A stretch of DNA of 40,803 nucleotides from a bacterium (GTDB lineage: Bacteria > Verrucomicrobiota > Verrucomicrobiia > Limisphaerales > UBA8199): assembly GCA_021784555.1 (NCBI GenBank), contig JAJYHY010000028.1:1-40803 (forward strand), written 5' to 3'. This document shows positions 16,698-25,981 of this stretch, in pieces (the stretch's first letter is position 1; every line of letters starts with the position of its first letter). The notes under the pieces were generated by a model that had not been told where the DNA came from, did not search any database, and was given only the letters and a program-made list of their open reading frames with translations. The position numbers and the translations under genes were made by a program.

Positions 16698-18128
16698 ATG
16701 CTAAAGCGTTTTTCCAAACGGGTGTGGTCTTGGCTCGATACACGCATCGGCTTCACCGACATGATCAAGCCGGTGGCGGAGCACCTGGTGCCGCGCGACG
16801 CACGCTGGTGGTATGTCTTCGGCAGCGCCACCCTGACCGCTTTCGTCATTCAGGTCTTCACCGGAGTTGCCCTCGCCTTCTCTTACGTTCCCTCCGCAGC
16901 GCACGCCTACGCGACGCTCCAATTCATCTCTAATCAGGCGGTCTTTGGCCGGTTCATGCGCGCGTTACACTACTATGGCGCCTCCGCCATGGTCCTGATG
17001 GTGGGACTTCACATGGCCCAGGTGTTCCTCTTCGGCTCCTACAAGTATCCCAGAGAACTCAACTGGGTGAGCGGCTCCCTGTTGCTCCTCTTCACGCTGG
17101 TGATGGGTTTTACCGGCCAGTTGCTCCGCTGGGACCAGACGGGGGTTTGGTCGGTCGTTGTCGCCGCCGCGCAGGCCGCCCGGGTCCCAATCATCGGCCA
17201 TTGGCTGGCGCGTTTCACCCTGGGCGGGGATACGGTAGGCGGGGCCACATTGAGCCGGTTCTTTGCCATCCACGTGTTTGTGATGCCGGCGCTGCTCTTT
17301 GCCTTCATTGCCCTGCACCTTGTACTGGTGTTGCGCCACGGCATCTCCGAGCCGCCCAATCCCGGCCTTCGCCCCGATCCGAAGACCTACCAGCGTCAAT
17401 ACGAGGAACTCATGAAGAAGACCGGTGTCCCCTTTTGGCCCGATGCCGCTTGGCGGGATGTCGTGTTTTCGGCCATCATGATAGCCGGTATTGTCGGCAT
17501 GGCGCTCGTCTTTGGGCCGCCGGCCTTGGGCAAGCCGCCCGATCCGAGCATCATCGCCGCCGACCCGCGTCCGGATTGGTATCTGCTCTGGTATTTCGCG
17601 GTGCTGGCCCTGCTGCCGCATGGCACCGAACATTGGTTTATGGTGCTCGCCCCGCTCGCGGTCGGATTCCTGCTCATCCTCCTCCCGCTCGTCTTCCCGC
17701 GAGGTGAACGCAGCCCGCGCCGGCGGCCATGGGCGGTTGGACTGGTGCTAATGGTGGTGCTGATGATCGGCACACTCTGGCGGCAGGGCGAGGTCTCTCC
17801 CTGGTCGCCCAATTTCGACGTCAAACCGCTCCCCGCCCAGGTCGTCGGCACCGCCGGCGGCCCAATCGCTCAAGGCGCCCGCCTCTTCTATGAAAAAGGC
17901 TGCATCAACTGCCATCTCATCGCCGGCCATGGCGGACGGCGCGGGCCGGACCTGACCAACGTTGGAAGCCGGCTCAGCCGCAACGAGATCATCCTCCGCA
18001 TCTCCAACGGCGGCATCAACATGCCCGCGTTCGCCGGGACGATGACGCCGGAAGAGATGAACCAATTGGCCGACTTCCTGCTTTCCCGCAAAGTCGGGGT
18101 CACATCTCAACATTTGACAATTCCCTGA
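16698..18128 (+). CDS. Cytochrome b fused to C-terminal cytochrome c
   Basis: A 476-residue protein from ATG 16698; a TTG two codons earlier is possible. The cytochrome b part has paired heme histidines in ALHYYGASAMVLMVGLHMA and AIHVFVMPALLFAFIALH. The quinol-site motif is PDWY (RPDWYLLWYFAVLALL) rather than PEWY, a form often associated with menaquinol-using complexes. After helices up to about 365, residues 375-470 form a cytochrome c domain with GCINCHLIAGHGG and a methionine ligand in NMPAFAG. The fusion replaces a separate cytochrome c1. The final 11 codons and the stop lie in the left arm and loop of the palindrome at 18094-18177, so the native C-terminus was probably different. Confidence 0.92.
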   Translation: MLKRFSKRVWSWLDTRIGFTDMIKPVAEHLVPRDARWWYVFGSATLTAFVIQVFTGVALAFSYVPSAAHAYATLQFISNQAVFGRFMRALHYYGASAMVLMVGLHMAQVFLFGSYKYPRELNWVSGSLLLLFTLVMGFTGQLLRWDQTGVWSVVVAAAQAARVPIIGHWLARFTLGGDTVGGATLSRFFAIHVFVMPALLFAFIALHLVLVLRHGISEPPNPGLRPDPKTYQRQYEELMKKTGVPFWPDAAWRDVVFSAIMIAGIVGMALVFGPPALGKPPDPSIIAADPRPDWYLLWYFAVLALLPHGTEHWFMVLAPLAVGFLLILLPLVFPRGERSPRRRPWAVGLVLMVVLMIGTLWRQGEVSPWSPNFDVKPLPAQVVGTAGGPIAQGARLFYEKGCINCHLIAGHGGRRGPDLTNVGSRLSRNEIILRISNGGINMPAFAGTMTPEEMNQLADFLLSRKVGVTSQHLTIP

Positions 18129-18177
18129 CCCGCAACAGACGTGGCACAAATTGTCAAATGTTGAGACGTGACCCCGA
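18094..18177. repeat. Palindromic element P2 over the cytochrome b stop codon
   Basis: Two 29-bp arms (18094-18122 and 18149-18177), beginning TCGGGGTCACATCTCAACAT and ending ACGTGACCCCGA, pair with a single mismatch around a 26-bp loop. The TGA stop at 18126-18128 is in the loop. As RNA it would form a strong hairpin and could also end transcription or protect the operon's 3' end, although no U-run follows. Its outer heptamer GGGGTCA/TGACCCC is shared with element P1. Confidence 0.9.
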
Positions 18178-18196
18178 TGACAGCCCCGGCAAATAG

Positions 18197-18224
18197 TTGC
18201 GACTTCCTGCCCTTGGTCTAATCT
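18197..18224 (+). promoter_or_regulatory. Possible sigma-70 promoter of gltX
   Basis: TTGCGA (18197-18202) and TAATCT (18219-18224) are spaced by 16 bases. The expected start of transcription is within a base or two of ATG 18232, which would give a nearly leaderless mRNA. Both hexamers are imperfect, so this is tentative. Confidence 0.35.
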
Positions 18225-18231
18225 TACGCCA

Positions 18232-19578
18232 ATGAAAGTTCGCGTTCGATTTGCTCCCAGCCCGACCGGCTACTTGCACATAGGCGGCGCCCGCACCGCC
18301 CTGTTCAACTGGCTGTACGCGCGGCGAACAGGCGGTGTGTTTGTGCTGCGCATCGAGGATACGGACGTAGCGCGCAACTCGCAGCAGGCCGTGAACGTCA
18401 TTCTCGAAGGCTTGCGCTGGCTCGGGCTGGATTGGGACGAAGGCCCCATCAACGGCGACGCCACCGGGCCGGCCAAGGGCCACTGCGGGCCTTATTTCCA
18501 GAGTCAGCGACAGGAGAATTACAGCCGGCGCGTCGAAGCGCTGTTGTCCAGGGGGCTGGCCTATGAACAGGAGGGGACCATTAAATTCCGGATGCAGCGC
18601 GAACCGGTGCTCATCCCGGACCTGGTCGTCGGAGAGGTTAAGCGCGAACTGACCGACCGCGAACAGGCGGAGCCGGATTTCATCATCGTGCGCTCCGATG
18701 GGCAACCGGTGTTTCATCTCGTCAACGTGGTCGATGACCTGGAAATGAACATTACCCATGTCATCCGCGGCGAGGACCATCTGAGCAACACCGCCAAGCA
18801 TATTGCCCTGTTTCGCGCCTTCGGTGTCGAGCCACCCAAATACGCCCATATCCCGCTCATCTTGAACATTGACGGGAGCAAGATGAGCAAACGAGACAAG
18901 GGCGCCTCCTTGACCACCTACATCGAGGAGGGCTACGCGCCGGAAGCTCTGGTCAATTACCTGGCCCTGCTGGGCTGGTCTCCCAAAGACAACAAAGAGA
19001 AACTTCCTCTGGAGGAAATCGTCGAGCGCTTTGATCTGCCTCAAATCCTGCGCCACAACGCCCGGTTCGACCTGGCTAAGCTCAACTGGCTCAATGGGGA
19101 GTACGTACGGGAGATGCAGGACGACCGGTTTTACGAGCTGTCTATCGAGGCGCTGGGACGGGCCAGGCTGGATACGCACAAGTATCCGGAGGCCTACGTT
19201 AAGGCGGCGCTGGACACCTGCAAGGGCAAATTCAAGGTCTTTGGTGAATTGGCCCCTTACGCCGGGTTCTATTTCACGGACGAAATTACTTGCGCCCCTG
19301 AGGCCGCCCAGCGCGACTTCGTCCCGGAGAACAAGCCCCGGATGCTCAAGTTGCGCGAGGCCCTGGCGGCCCTGGAGCCGTTCGAACCGGATGCCATTGG
19401 AGCCACCTTTGCCAGCACCGCCAAGGAACTGGGGGTCAAGACCGGCGTGCTGGTCCATCCCGTGCGCCTGGCGTGTTGCGGCAACCCGGCCGGCCCGAGC
19501 CTCTACCATCTCCTGGCCATCCTCGGAAAGGACCGCGTATTTCAGAGACTCAACAAAGCCGTCGCAAGGATCGGATGA
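18232..19578 (+). CDS. gltX: Glutamyl-tRNA synthetase
   Basis: A 448-residue class I aminoacyl-tRNA synthetase that charges tRNA-Glu in the cytosol. The N-terminus VRFAPSPTGYLHIGGARTAL contains the HIGH-type motif, FVLRIEDTD follows, and the KMSKR loop is GSKMSKRDKGASLTTY. The anticodon-binding helical region fills the rest, ending in RVFQRLNKAVARIG. The protein is about 20 residues shorter than E. coli GltX, within the family range. It may also be non-discriminating and serve tRNA-Gln if no GlnRS exists; that cannot be judged from this window. It follows the respiratory operon on the same strand but is separated by palindrome P2 and probably has its own promoter. Confidence 0.97.
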   Translation: MKVRVRFAPSPTGYLHIGGARTALFNWLYARRTGGVFVLRIEDTDVARNSQQAVNVILEGLRWLGLDWDEGPINGDATGPAKGHCGPYFQSQRQENYSRRVEALLSRGLAYEQEGTIKFRMQREPVLIPDLVVGEVKRELTDREQAEPDFIIVRSDGQPVFHLVNVVDDLEMNITHVIRGEDHLSNTAKHIALFRAFGVEPPKYAHIPLILNIDGSKMSKRDKGASLTTYIEEGYAPEALVNYLALLGWSPKDNKEKLPLEEIVERFDLPQILRHNARFDLAKLNWLNGEYVREMQDDRFYELSIEALGRARLDTHKYPEAYVKAALDTCKGKFKVFGELAPYAGFYFTDEITCAPEAAQRDFVPENKPRMLKLREALAALEPFEPDAIGATFASTAKELGVKTGVLVHPVRLACCGNPAGPSLYHLLAILGKDRVFQRLNKAVARIG

Positions 19579-19622
19579 TTCGCGCTCGAACCCTTGGGTC
19601 AGAATCTGTCGAGCCAAGAAAG

Positions 19623-21116
19623 TCATTCGTCCAGGGCGGGGCCCAGGATCCGATATATCTTTGTCCGATTGATTCCGAGCACCTGGGCTGCCCTGGAGAC
19701 ATTGCCCCCGGCCTGGGCCAGTGCGCGCTTGACCAGCGCGATCTCGGACTGCGCGAGATTTAACGGGAGAGGAGGGACCTGCCGGCCGTCGGTGCTGGAA
19801 GGTGAAGGGCTTTGAGTCAAAACCCTTTCATTGAGCAAATGCAGGTGGTGCTCCTGAATGGTTGCACCGCCGCTTTCGATAAGCGCGCGCTCGATGATGC
19901 TCTTCAGTTCCCGAATATTGCCCGGGTAATGGTACGAAATGAGGGCCTTGTGCGCTTCCGGGTTCAACTTGGGAGAGGCTATCTTGAGTTCCTTCGCGAA
20001 TCGTTTCAAAAAATGCTCGATGAACAATCCAACATCGTCCCGGCGCTCGCGCAATGGCTTGAGCTGAATTTCGTAGCCGGCTATCCGGAAGTACAGGTCG
20101 TTCCGGAAGGTTCCGCTCTCCGTCCGCCTCTGCAGGTCAACGTTGGTCGCGGCCAGGACGCGCACATCCGCGCTCCGTTCCACCTGGCCCCCGACCGCGA
20201 TGAACGTGCCGTTTTCAAGGGCGCGCAGCAGCTTTGCTTGCAAGTGGAGCGGCATGTCCCCAATCTCATCCAGGAAGAGCGTGCCACCATGAGCCATTTC
20301 GAAGTAGCCCTTCCGGTTGTCGTGGGCGCCGCTAAACGCGCCCTTGACATGCCCGAAAAACAACGATTCGGCCAGTTCGGAGGGCACAGCCGCGCAATTC
20401 ACGGCGATAAACGGCCGTCCCCGGCGGCGCCCACTGAAGTGCAGCGCCCGCGCGACCAACTCTTTGCCCGTGCCACTTTCCCCGCGAATGAGTACGCTGG
20501 TTTTGTCAGCAGGCTGCAACTTGCGGATCTCTTGGATCACGTCGCGCATGGCCTGACTGCGGCCCACCAAAGCCGCCAATCCCCACCGCTCCATTTCCTG
20601 TTCGCTGATCAGTGAGAGCTTGGCGTCGGCAAGCTCAAGCGACGCCTCCGCCTCCTCCCGCCTCCCAATCTCCTCCCGCAGCCGGGCATTGATGGCTTCC
20701 AACTCGCGGTTTTTCTCCAGGACCTCCCGTGTAAGCCGGTGATTCGTCAGGTGCGTGTGGACTCGGATCAATACTTGGTCGGCCTGGAACGGTTTGGTAA
20801 TGTAATCTACGCCTCCCGCCTTGAACCCGTCGATCGTCGATCGAGTCTCGTTCTGGGCGGAGATGAAGACGACCGGAATAGGTCTCGTTTCCGGATTGGC
20901 TTTCAGGCGGCGGCAGGTTTCGAAACCGTCCAGCCCTGGCATCATGACATCGAGGAGGATAACGTCGGGCCTGGCCTTGTGCGCCACTTTGAGCGCGGTT
21001 TCTCCGTCTGGAGCGAGCAACACCTCGTAGTTCGCCTGTTCCAGGGTTTCGTCGGGCAAAGACAGCCCGAACGGCCCGCGGCGGCATGATGCGGTATCGA
21101 GACTTTCGGCACACAA
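19623..21116 (-). CDS. Sigma-54-dependent response regulator with an incomplete receiver domain
   Basis: A 497-residue NtrC-type activator. The receiver domain (about 25-145) has its phosphorylation site in [20 protein letters not shown] and the later T/S and K motifs ([17 protein letters not shown]), but the first strand with the acidic pair is not there. The AAA+ domain (about 215-450) shows [21 protein letters not shown] (usually GAFTGA, the sigma-54 contact) and [14 protein letters not shown] Fis-type helix-turn-helix ends the protein ([19 protein letters not shown]). The start shown is a TTG; a GTG-initiated frame overlapping the kinase gene reads [15 protein letters not shown] before breaking into another frame, which suggests a damaged 5' end. 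It lies just downstream of its probable kinase. Confidence 0.85.
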   Translation of the reverse strand: MCAESLDTASCRRGPFGLSLPDETLEQANYEVLLAPDGETALKVAHKARPDVILLDVMMPGLDGFETCRRLKANPETRPIPVVFISAQNETRSTIDGFKAGGVDYITKPFQADQVLIRVHTHLTNHRLTREVLEKNRELEAINARLREEIGRREEAEASLELADAKLSLISEQEMERWGLAALVGRSQAMRDVIQEIRKLQPADKTSVLIRGESGTGKELVARALHFSGRRRGRPFIAVNCAAVPSELAESLFFGHVKGAFSGAHDNRKGYFEMAHGGTLFLDEIGDMPLHLQAKLLRALENGTFIAVGGQVERSADVRVLAATNVDLQRRTESGTFRNDLYFRIAGYEIQLKPLRERRDDVGLFIEHFLKRFAKELKIASPKLNPEAHKALISYHYPGNIRELKSIIERALIESGGATIQEHHLHLLNERVLTQSPSPSSTDGRQVPPLPLNLAQSEIALVKRALAQAGGNVSRAAQVLGINRTKIYRILGPALDE

Positions 21117-21149
21117 TTCTCCGAGAGGGCGATGAGTTTGCAGATCGTC

Positions 21150-24100
21150 TCACGTGATGCCTCCACTCCGCCCCATCTGCTCCAGGAAGCCGCCGATCCG
21201 TTCGAAATCGCCTGATTCCAGCAATCCTCTGAGGTAGTCCGCCGCTCGGCGCTGCTGCTCATCGCCAGCTTCCAGCGGTTCGAGCGCCCGCTTCAATCCC
21301 GTGCGACTATACCGGTCTGCGGCCTCCTTCAGTGCCTCCCACACCGCGCGAGGCAGGGCGGGGGCCACCGGATCCGATGCCGCTAACGGCCCTGGGACGG
21401 ACGGGGGCGCCTGGCCGTACTCGAACTCCACGTCCAGCAACTGCTTGAGGCAGGCGCAGACATCGGGAAATCGGAACGGCTTGGAAAGAAAGCCGTGGAA
21501 TCCGGCTGACATGTGGCCAACCCTTTCGTGTTCAAGCACCGAGGCGGAGATCGCCACGATCTTGATTCGATCTGGACCGTGCTCAGCGATGAGGCGCCTG
21601 GCCGCGTCCGCTCCGTTCACCACCGGCATCCGGACATCCATGAAAATAATGTCCGGAACGCGCTCCCGCACGCGATCAAATGCCTCGGAGGCGCTCCCAA
21701 CCTGGCGGACCCGACAGCCGACACCCAGCAACAACTGGCAGAGCACATCCCGGTTCTCCTCGATGTCGTCCACAACGAGAGCATCGACGCGGCAGTCCCC
21801 GCTCAGGCGAAGGATCTCCCTGGAGTCCGCGGCCATCGGTGCGACGAATTGGCCCTCCGCCGACGAGAGTTCCAGTTCGAAATAGAAGCGGCTGCCACGG
21901 CCAAGGGCCGACTCTAATCTCACCTCCCCCCCCATCAGTTCCACTTGGCGGCGCGTGATCGCCAGTCCAAGCCCGGTGCCGCCTCTCTTCAAACCCGCCT
22001 CCGACTGGTGGAAGGGTTGGAAGATCCCGGCCTGCTCCGTCTCCGAAATCCCCGGTCCGGTATCGATCACCTCAAACCGATAGACCCGCTTCTGATTCTC
22101 GATCTCCGCCCCCTCGCCTCCCGCCTCGCATGTCCGCTCCCCAGCGTCCAACCGGTGGACCCTCAGCGCCACCGTGCCCTGCTCTGTAAACTTCACCGCG
22201 TTGCCCAGCAAATTGATCAAGACCTGTCGCAGCTTGCCTTCATCCCCGCTAACCGGCACCGGCTGGCCGTCGAAGCCAATCACGTCCAGTCGGAGGTTCT
22301 TTTCCTGACACCGGATACGGAACATGACGGTGATGCCTTGGATCATCTCGTTGAGGTCGAAATCAGCGGTCTGCAGTTCAAGCCGTCCGGCCTCGATCTT
22401 GGACAGATCGAGGATGGCGTTGATCATTCCCAGCAGGTGGTCTCCACTCCGTTCAATGGTCTGGATAGACTGGCGGTGCTTGTGTGAGAGTTCTTTGTCG
22501 CGTTGAAGGATCTGCGCATAGCCCAGGATGGCATTCATTGGCGTGCGAATCTCATGGCTCATGTTCGCCAGGAACAGGCTCTTGGCCTGGTTGGCCGCTT
22601 CGGCGACGGTCCGCGCTTGGTCCGCGATCGCACGGGCCGCCTCGAGTTGGCGGTTGGACTCAGCCAGGGCGCAAGCCTTGGTTTCAATTTCGCTTTGCGC
22701 CCTCTCCGCGGCCTCACGCCCCCGCCGTTCCTGGTCGAGCAGCCGCTCGCGCAACTGTCCGGCCTCGCGTTTGCGCCGGATCACCAGCAAACGAGCCACG
22801 AAAGCCCAACCAATCAATCCCACCACCCCTCCGCCGCCCGGGACCGTGATGAATGCGTCCGCATACCAGGGCGGGACCACCCTGAAGGCCGCCAGGGTCA
22901 CTGGGGAATAGTTGAGGTCTGGGTCAATGTATTGAACCGCAAATGTGTAAGCACCGGGGCGCTGCGCGAGCCAGTCGAAAGCGGTCTGGTGCGTCTGAGG
23001 CTGCCAGGAACCGGGCGCCCGCAGCGTTTGAGGCGAGGGCTTGGCATGGAACACTTGATAGCGGAACCAGCGTTCCTGGGGACGGTGATCCAAATCAACG
23101 ACGTTGTAGCGGAAGGTCACCCGCTGGCCTTCCACGATCTGGGGCAACGCCGAGAGGTCCTCGTACCGCTTATCAGTCTGCACCACCAGGGACGGTGCAT
23201 GCAGGGTGAGTTTGCGAGGCCGGTAACTCACCAGCCCATTCGGAGTTCCGATCCACAAGGTCCCGTCAGGCGTCTCATCCACTCCGTAGGCCACTGAGCC
23301 AGGCCAATCGTCGTTTTCGGCCATGGTAGTCCAGGTCGCGCCGTCGAAGCGCATCAGGCCGCTCGATGTGCCGAACCAGATCACGCCGTGGCCATCGCGA
23401 TGAAAGCCAAAGGCAGCCGAAGTGGGAAACCGCTCCGCATCCGCATGTTTGTACTGGACAAACTTCTCGCCGTTGAATGCCCAAACGCCGTTATGGTCGG
23501 TGCCAGCCCAAACGGAACCGGCGGGGCCGGGGCCAAGGCACGAAACAAAGGTGAAGGCCTTTCCGTCGGGGGCGGTAAAGCGGGTCATTTTAGAACCGCG
23601 CAGGCGCCAGATGAACTCATGGTACTCGTCCAAATCCTCGACCAACCAGACGCCGCCGCCGGTGGCGTAAACAACGGTAATCGCGTTAGTGGTAAATCCA
23701 GCGGGCGTAATACGAGTGGCCTTCACCCCATCGTAGCGGACGACGCCACCGCGCACCCCAAAGTACAGGCAGCCCATCGGACCGCGGCATATCGACTCCA
23801 CGTCATGCGCCAGAAGACCGGCCGCGTCGGTGAATTTGGCAAAACGCTTCCCATCGAAGCGAAAGACGCCTTGGTTCTTCGACACAAGCCAAAGCCGGCC
23901 TTGGGCGTCGCTGGTCATGCCTTCGATGCTGTTGGGCACGCCATCTTTAGCCGTAAAGTGGACGAATCGCTTTGCGCTATCCGCGCTGGCTTTAGGGTCC
24001 ATGCGCGTGAGGCCGGGCGCGCCCGCGCCCGGCAGAGGCCAAGGCGCGCGCCCAGTAAACCAGACCATTCCCTCCAGAGTGCAATGAACGAGGTAGGCGG

Positions 24101-24236
24101 CGGTGTCACTCAAGCCATCCGCCTTGGTGTACAGGCGTACGGAGCGGTCATCATAGCTTGCCAGGCCATTGAATGTCGCCGCCCAGAGCACCCCGGCAGA
24201 GTCGCTCTCCGCGTTGTAGATGCGTATATCAGGCAA
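21150..24236 (-). CDS. Hybrid histidine kinase, C-terminal part of an interrupted gene
   Basis: This piece is 1028 residues. It continues the beta-propeller repeats ([30 protein letters not shown]), then a Y_Y_Y domain, one membrane helix ([16 protein letters not shown]), a coiled coil, HisKA with the phospho-accepting His in [17 protein letters not shown], HATPase_c ([19 protein letters not shown]) and an intact receiver ([27 protein letters not shown]). A helical tail of about 70 residues follows. Upstream the same frame continues through 26 codons to a TGA and then the 24315-25664 piece, so this is really the second two-thirds of one gene. The nominal start is a TTG inside a propeller blade. 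Family members sense carbohydrates or other nutrients in the periplasm. Confidence 0.85.
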   Translation of the reverse strand: MPDIRIYNAESDSAGVLWAATFNGLASYDDRSVRLYTKADGLSDTAAYLVHCTLEGMVWFTGRAPWPLPGAGAPGLTRMDPKASADSAKRFVHFTAKDGVPNSIEGMTSDAQGRLWLVSKNQGVFRFDGKRFAKFTDAAGLLAHDVESICRGPMGCLYFGVRGGVVRYDGVKATRITPAGFTTNAITVVYATGGGVWLVEDLDEYHEFIWRLRGSKMTRFTAPDGKAFTFVSCLGPGPAGSVWAGTDHNGVWAFNGEKFVQYKHADAERFPTSAAFGFHRDGHGVIWFGTSSGLMRFDGATWTTMAENDDWPGSVAYGVDETPDGTLWIGTPNGLVSYRPRKLTLHAPSLVVQTDKRYEDLSALPQIVEGQRVTFRYNVVDLDHRPQERWFRYQVFHAKPSPQTLRAPGSWQPQTHQTAFDWLAQRPGAYTFAVQYIDPDLNYSPVTLAAFRVVPPWYADAFITVPGGGGVVGLIGWAFVARLLVIRRKREAGQLRERLLDQERRGREAAERAQSEIETKACALAESNRQLEAARAIADQARTVAEAANQAKSLFLANMSHEIRTPMNAILGYAQILQRDKELSHKHRQSIQTIERSGDHLLGMINAILDLSKIEAGRLELQTADFDLNEMIQGITVMFRIRCQEKNLRLDVIGFDGQPVPVSGDEGKLRQVLINLLGNAVKFTEQGTVALRVHRLDAGERTCEAGGEGAEIENQKRVYRFEVIDTGPGISETEQAGIFQPFHQSEAGLKRGGTGLGLAITRRQVELMGGEVRLESALGRGSRFYFELELSSAEGQFVAPMAADSREILRLSGDCRVDALVVDDIEENRDVLCQLLLGVGCRVRQVGSASEAFDRVRERVPDIIFMDVRMPVVNGADAARRLIAEHGPDRIKIVAISASVLEHERVGHMSAGFHGFLSKPFRFPDVCACLKQLLDVEFEYGQAPPSVPGPLAASDPVAPALPRAVWEALKEAADRYSRTGLKRALEPLEAGDEQQRRAADYLRGLLESGDFERIGGFLEQMGRSGGIT

Positions 24237-24314
24237 GCCGTCCGAGCGGTTGAAATAGACGAACGACTTGCCGTCGAAACGGCACAGATACCGCCCTCCC
24301 CACGCGTCGTTGGC

Positions 24315-25664
24315 TCAGAGTATGCCCTCAGCGTCCAGGTGAAGCCTGCCCACGCCGCCCAGGAACCCGTCCGTCCTTCCGAAGAGACGAAGCCGAAAGG
24401 CCCCGTTTGCCGCCGCGTGGGGATAGAGACGTCCTAACCTGGAACCGACAAGAAACCATACCGCCCCATCCCGCGCCCCTGCCACGGCCTGAATCGGGCC
24501 TGGAGGCAAGCCATAGTGTTTGGTTCCGTTAATGAATCGGTGGCCGTCGTAAATGGATAATCCTCCCTTTGTTCCAAACCAAATGGTGCCATCCGGCGCC
24601 GGCCAGATGGAATGGACGGAATCACTCAACAGCCCGTCTTTTGTCGTAAAGGTGGTGAACATCTTGTCCGCCGGCCTGTGGGCGGCGGGGTCATAGACGG
24701 TCGCGCCGCTGCCCTTTCCCAGCCCGCCCGTTCCGATCCAGAGCCGGTTCTTCGCATCCACCGCCATGGCCTCCGCCACGGTAGAAGCATTGGCGATTTT
24801 TGGGGGAAGACCATTCTTGGTCGTGTACCGCGTCCACCGTCGCCCGTCGAATCGCAGCAGGCTGCCATCCATCCTCCCAAACCAGAGGCTGTGTGGCGGC
24901 TGAAAAACGGACGACCAGACGTAGTCCCCGACCGCGCCGTCCGCGGGCCGGTAGTTCTTGAAGCTTGAGCCATCGAAACGGGCGATACCCCCGCCGTTGC
25001 AGCCGATCCAGAGCTCTCCGTTGGCCAGCAGCAGGGCGCTGAGGTACGGGGACGGCAGCCCCTCGGGGCAGGAAATGGTGCGCCAGATCCCTTTCTTGAA
25101 CGGCGCAATCCGGACATCGCTGTCGATGGGGGACTGCCCACCCGGTCGAACCACCAGGGGCTGGGGTTCGTCCAGGACGCCGCCCCAGACCTGGACGCGA
25201 AGCCGGTACTCGCCAGGCGCCAGGGACGTAAACCGGAATTCGCCTTGGTCGTCGGTCAGTTGGCTCTCGGTAATCCGGTGCGGCTGGCTCAGGAGGGACT
25301 GTGAGCGTGTGCGCTCGCCTTGCTCGAAGGCAGCCAATCGCGCCGCGTAGGACGAGCGCTCTTCGATCGCTTGGACCAGTACCGCCGAGAGCGGGGAACC
25401 GTCCAAGGCCTGGACGTGAATGACGGCCGATGCAGGGGGGTCGGGCGGCGAAGATTGGCTTGAGACCACGTCCGCCCGCCCCGTCCCCTGGGGTTTGAGC
25501 ACGGGCTTCCTTTGGGCGAGGCCGCCTTTGCCCAGCGCCGCAGCAACCTCGGCGGCCGGGGATCGTGAGCCGGGCGCTAGAGGCTGTGCCTGGACCGCCG
25601 CCAGTTGGGGAGGAACCCCGAACCAAGCGAGCAGGAAGACTTTGAATAAGCACCGGGCGTTCAT
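24315..25664 (-). CDS. Two-component regulator propeller protein, N-terminal part of an interrupted kinase gene
   Basis: A 449-residue frame with a signal peptide (MNARCLFKVFLLAWFGVPPQ), a carboxypeptidase-regulatory-like beta domain (about 80-175, ending DDQGEFRFTSLAPGEYRLRV) and the first propeller (about 190-449) with repeated Reg_prop blades such as GELWIGCNGGGIARFDGSSF and GTIWFGTKGGLSIYDGHRF. It ends abruptly after LHLDAEGIL at TGA 24315-24317. In every neighbouring blade this position is a Trp (the L-W of LWxG), and the frame stays open on the other side with WGGRYLCRFDGKSFVYF. A TGG-to-TGA change is the simplest explanation. If not read through, the product would be a free periplasmic propeller without a kinase. 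Confidence 0.85.
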   Translation of the reverse strand: MNARCLFKVFLLAWFGVPPQLAAVQAQPLAPGSRSPAAEVAAALGKGGLAQRKPVLKPQGTGRADVVSSQSSPPDPPASAVIHVQALDGSPLSAVLVQAIEERSSYAARLAAFEQGERTRSQSLLSQPHRITESQLTDDQGEFRFTSLAPGEYRLRVQVWGGVLDEPQPLVVRPGGQSPIDSDVRIAPFKKGIWRTISCPEGLPSPYLSALLLANGELWIGCNGGGIARFDGSSFKNYRPADGAVGDYVWSSVFQPPHSLWFGRMDGSLLRFDGRRWTRYTTKNGLPPKIANASTVAEAMAVDAKNRLWIGTGGLGKGSGATVYDPAAHRPADKMFTTFTTKDGLLSDSVHSIWPAPDGTIWFGTKGGLSIYDGHRFINGTKHYGLPPGPIQAVAGARDGAVWFLVGSRLGRLYPHAAANGAFRLRLFGRTDGFLGGVGRLHLDAEGIL

Positions 25665-25673
25665 AAGGCAGAT

Positions 25674-25701
25674 CCCCCGCCGGCCCGTCGGGGGGCGGGG
25701 G
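25674..25701 (-). promoter_or_regulatory. GC-rich hairpin upstream of the kinase gene
   Basis: CCCCCGCC (25674-25681) pairs perfectly with GGCGGGGG (25694-25701) across a 12-base loop, 10 bases before the kinase start codon. It would fold in the 5' leader of the mRNA and could restrict ribosome access; no regulator is evident. Confidence 0.35.
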
Positions 25702-25778
25702 AAACCGCTGTTACCATATCACCAATGGATGGGGTTGCCATCCCTAATCCATTTTCAATGCTGCTGGCCCCGCGCGCG

Positions 25779-25931
25779 TCAACGTGGTAACACGGTTATG
25801 GTCCAGGAGTAATGATAGATCACGCCTGTTTCCGGTTGCACGTCGTTGGCCGGGATCATCACGTAAAAGTCTGTAGCCAAGGTGTGAGTTCCCACCGAGA
25901 GCGGGGTCAGCCCTATAACATGAACTCGGGC
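25779..25931 (-). pseudogene. C-terminal fragment of a lost gene
   Basis: A frame ending at TGA 25779-25781 reads TPLSVGTHTLATDFYVMIPA, then NDVQPETGVIYHYSWTITVL. This beta-rich text looks like the end of a secreted or surface protein. It is closed upstream by a TAG at 25932-25934 and has no start, and the transposase remnant begins just beyond. It is probably the tail of a gene cut by the insertion or by a deletion. No family is recognised. Confidence 0.45.
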
Positions 25932-25981
25932 CTACAGCGGAACTTCCATGACTTTTCGGTGGCAAGAAGTGCATTTCGGCC

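Noticed and set aside
18094..18177. Calling P2 a simple intrinsic terminator
   Set aside because: The stem is long enough, but no run of T follows the hairpin on the plus strand and the left arm is coding, so a repeat element is the better description.
18154..19626. A 490-codon open frame on the minus strand
   Set aside because: It mirrors gltX, which has all its signature motifs. Long antisense frames are common at this base composition.
24315..24317. Recoding of TGA as tryptophan
   Set aside because: TGA is the normal stop of coxB, the coxA-C fusion, cytochrome b and others in the window, so genome-wide recoding is excluded; only local readthrough remains possible.
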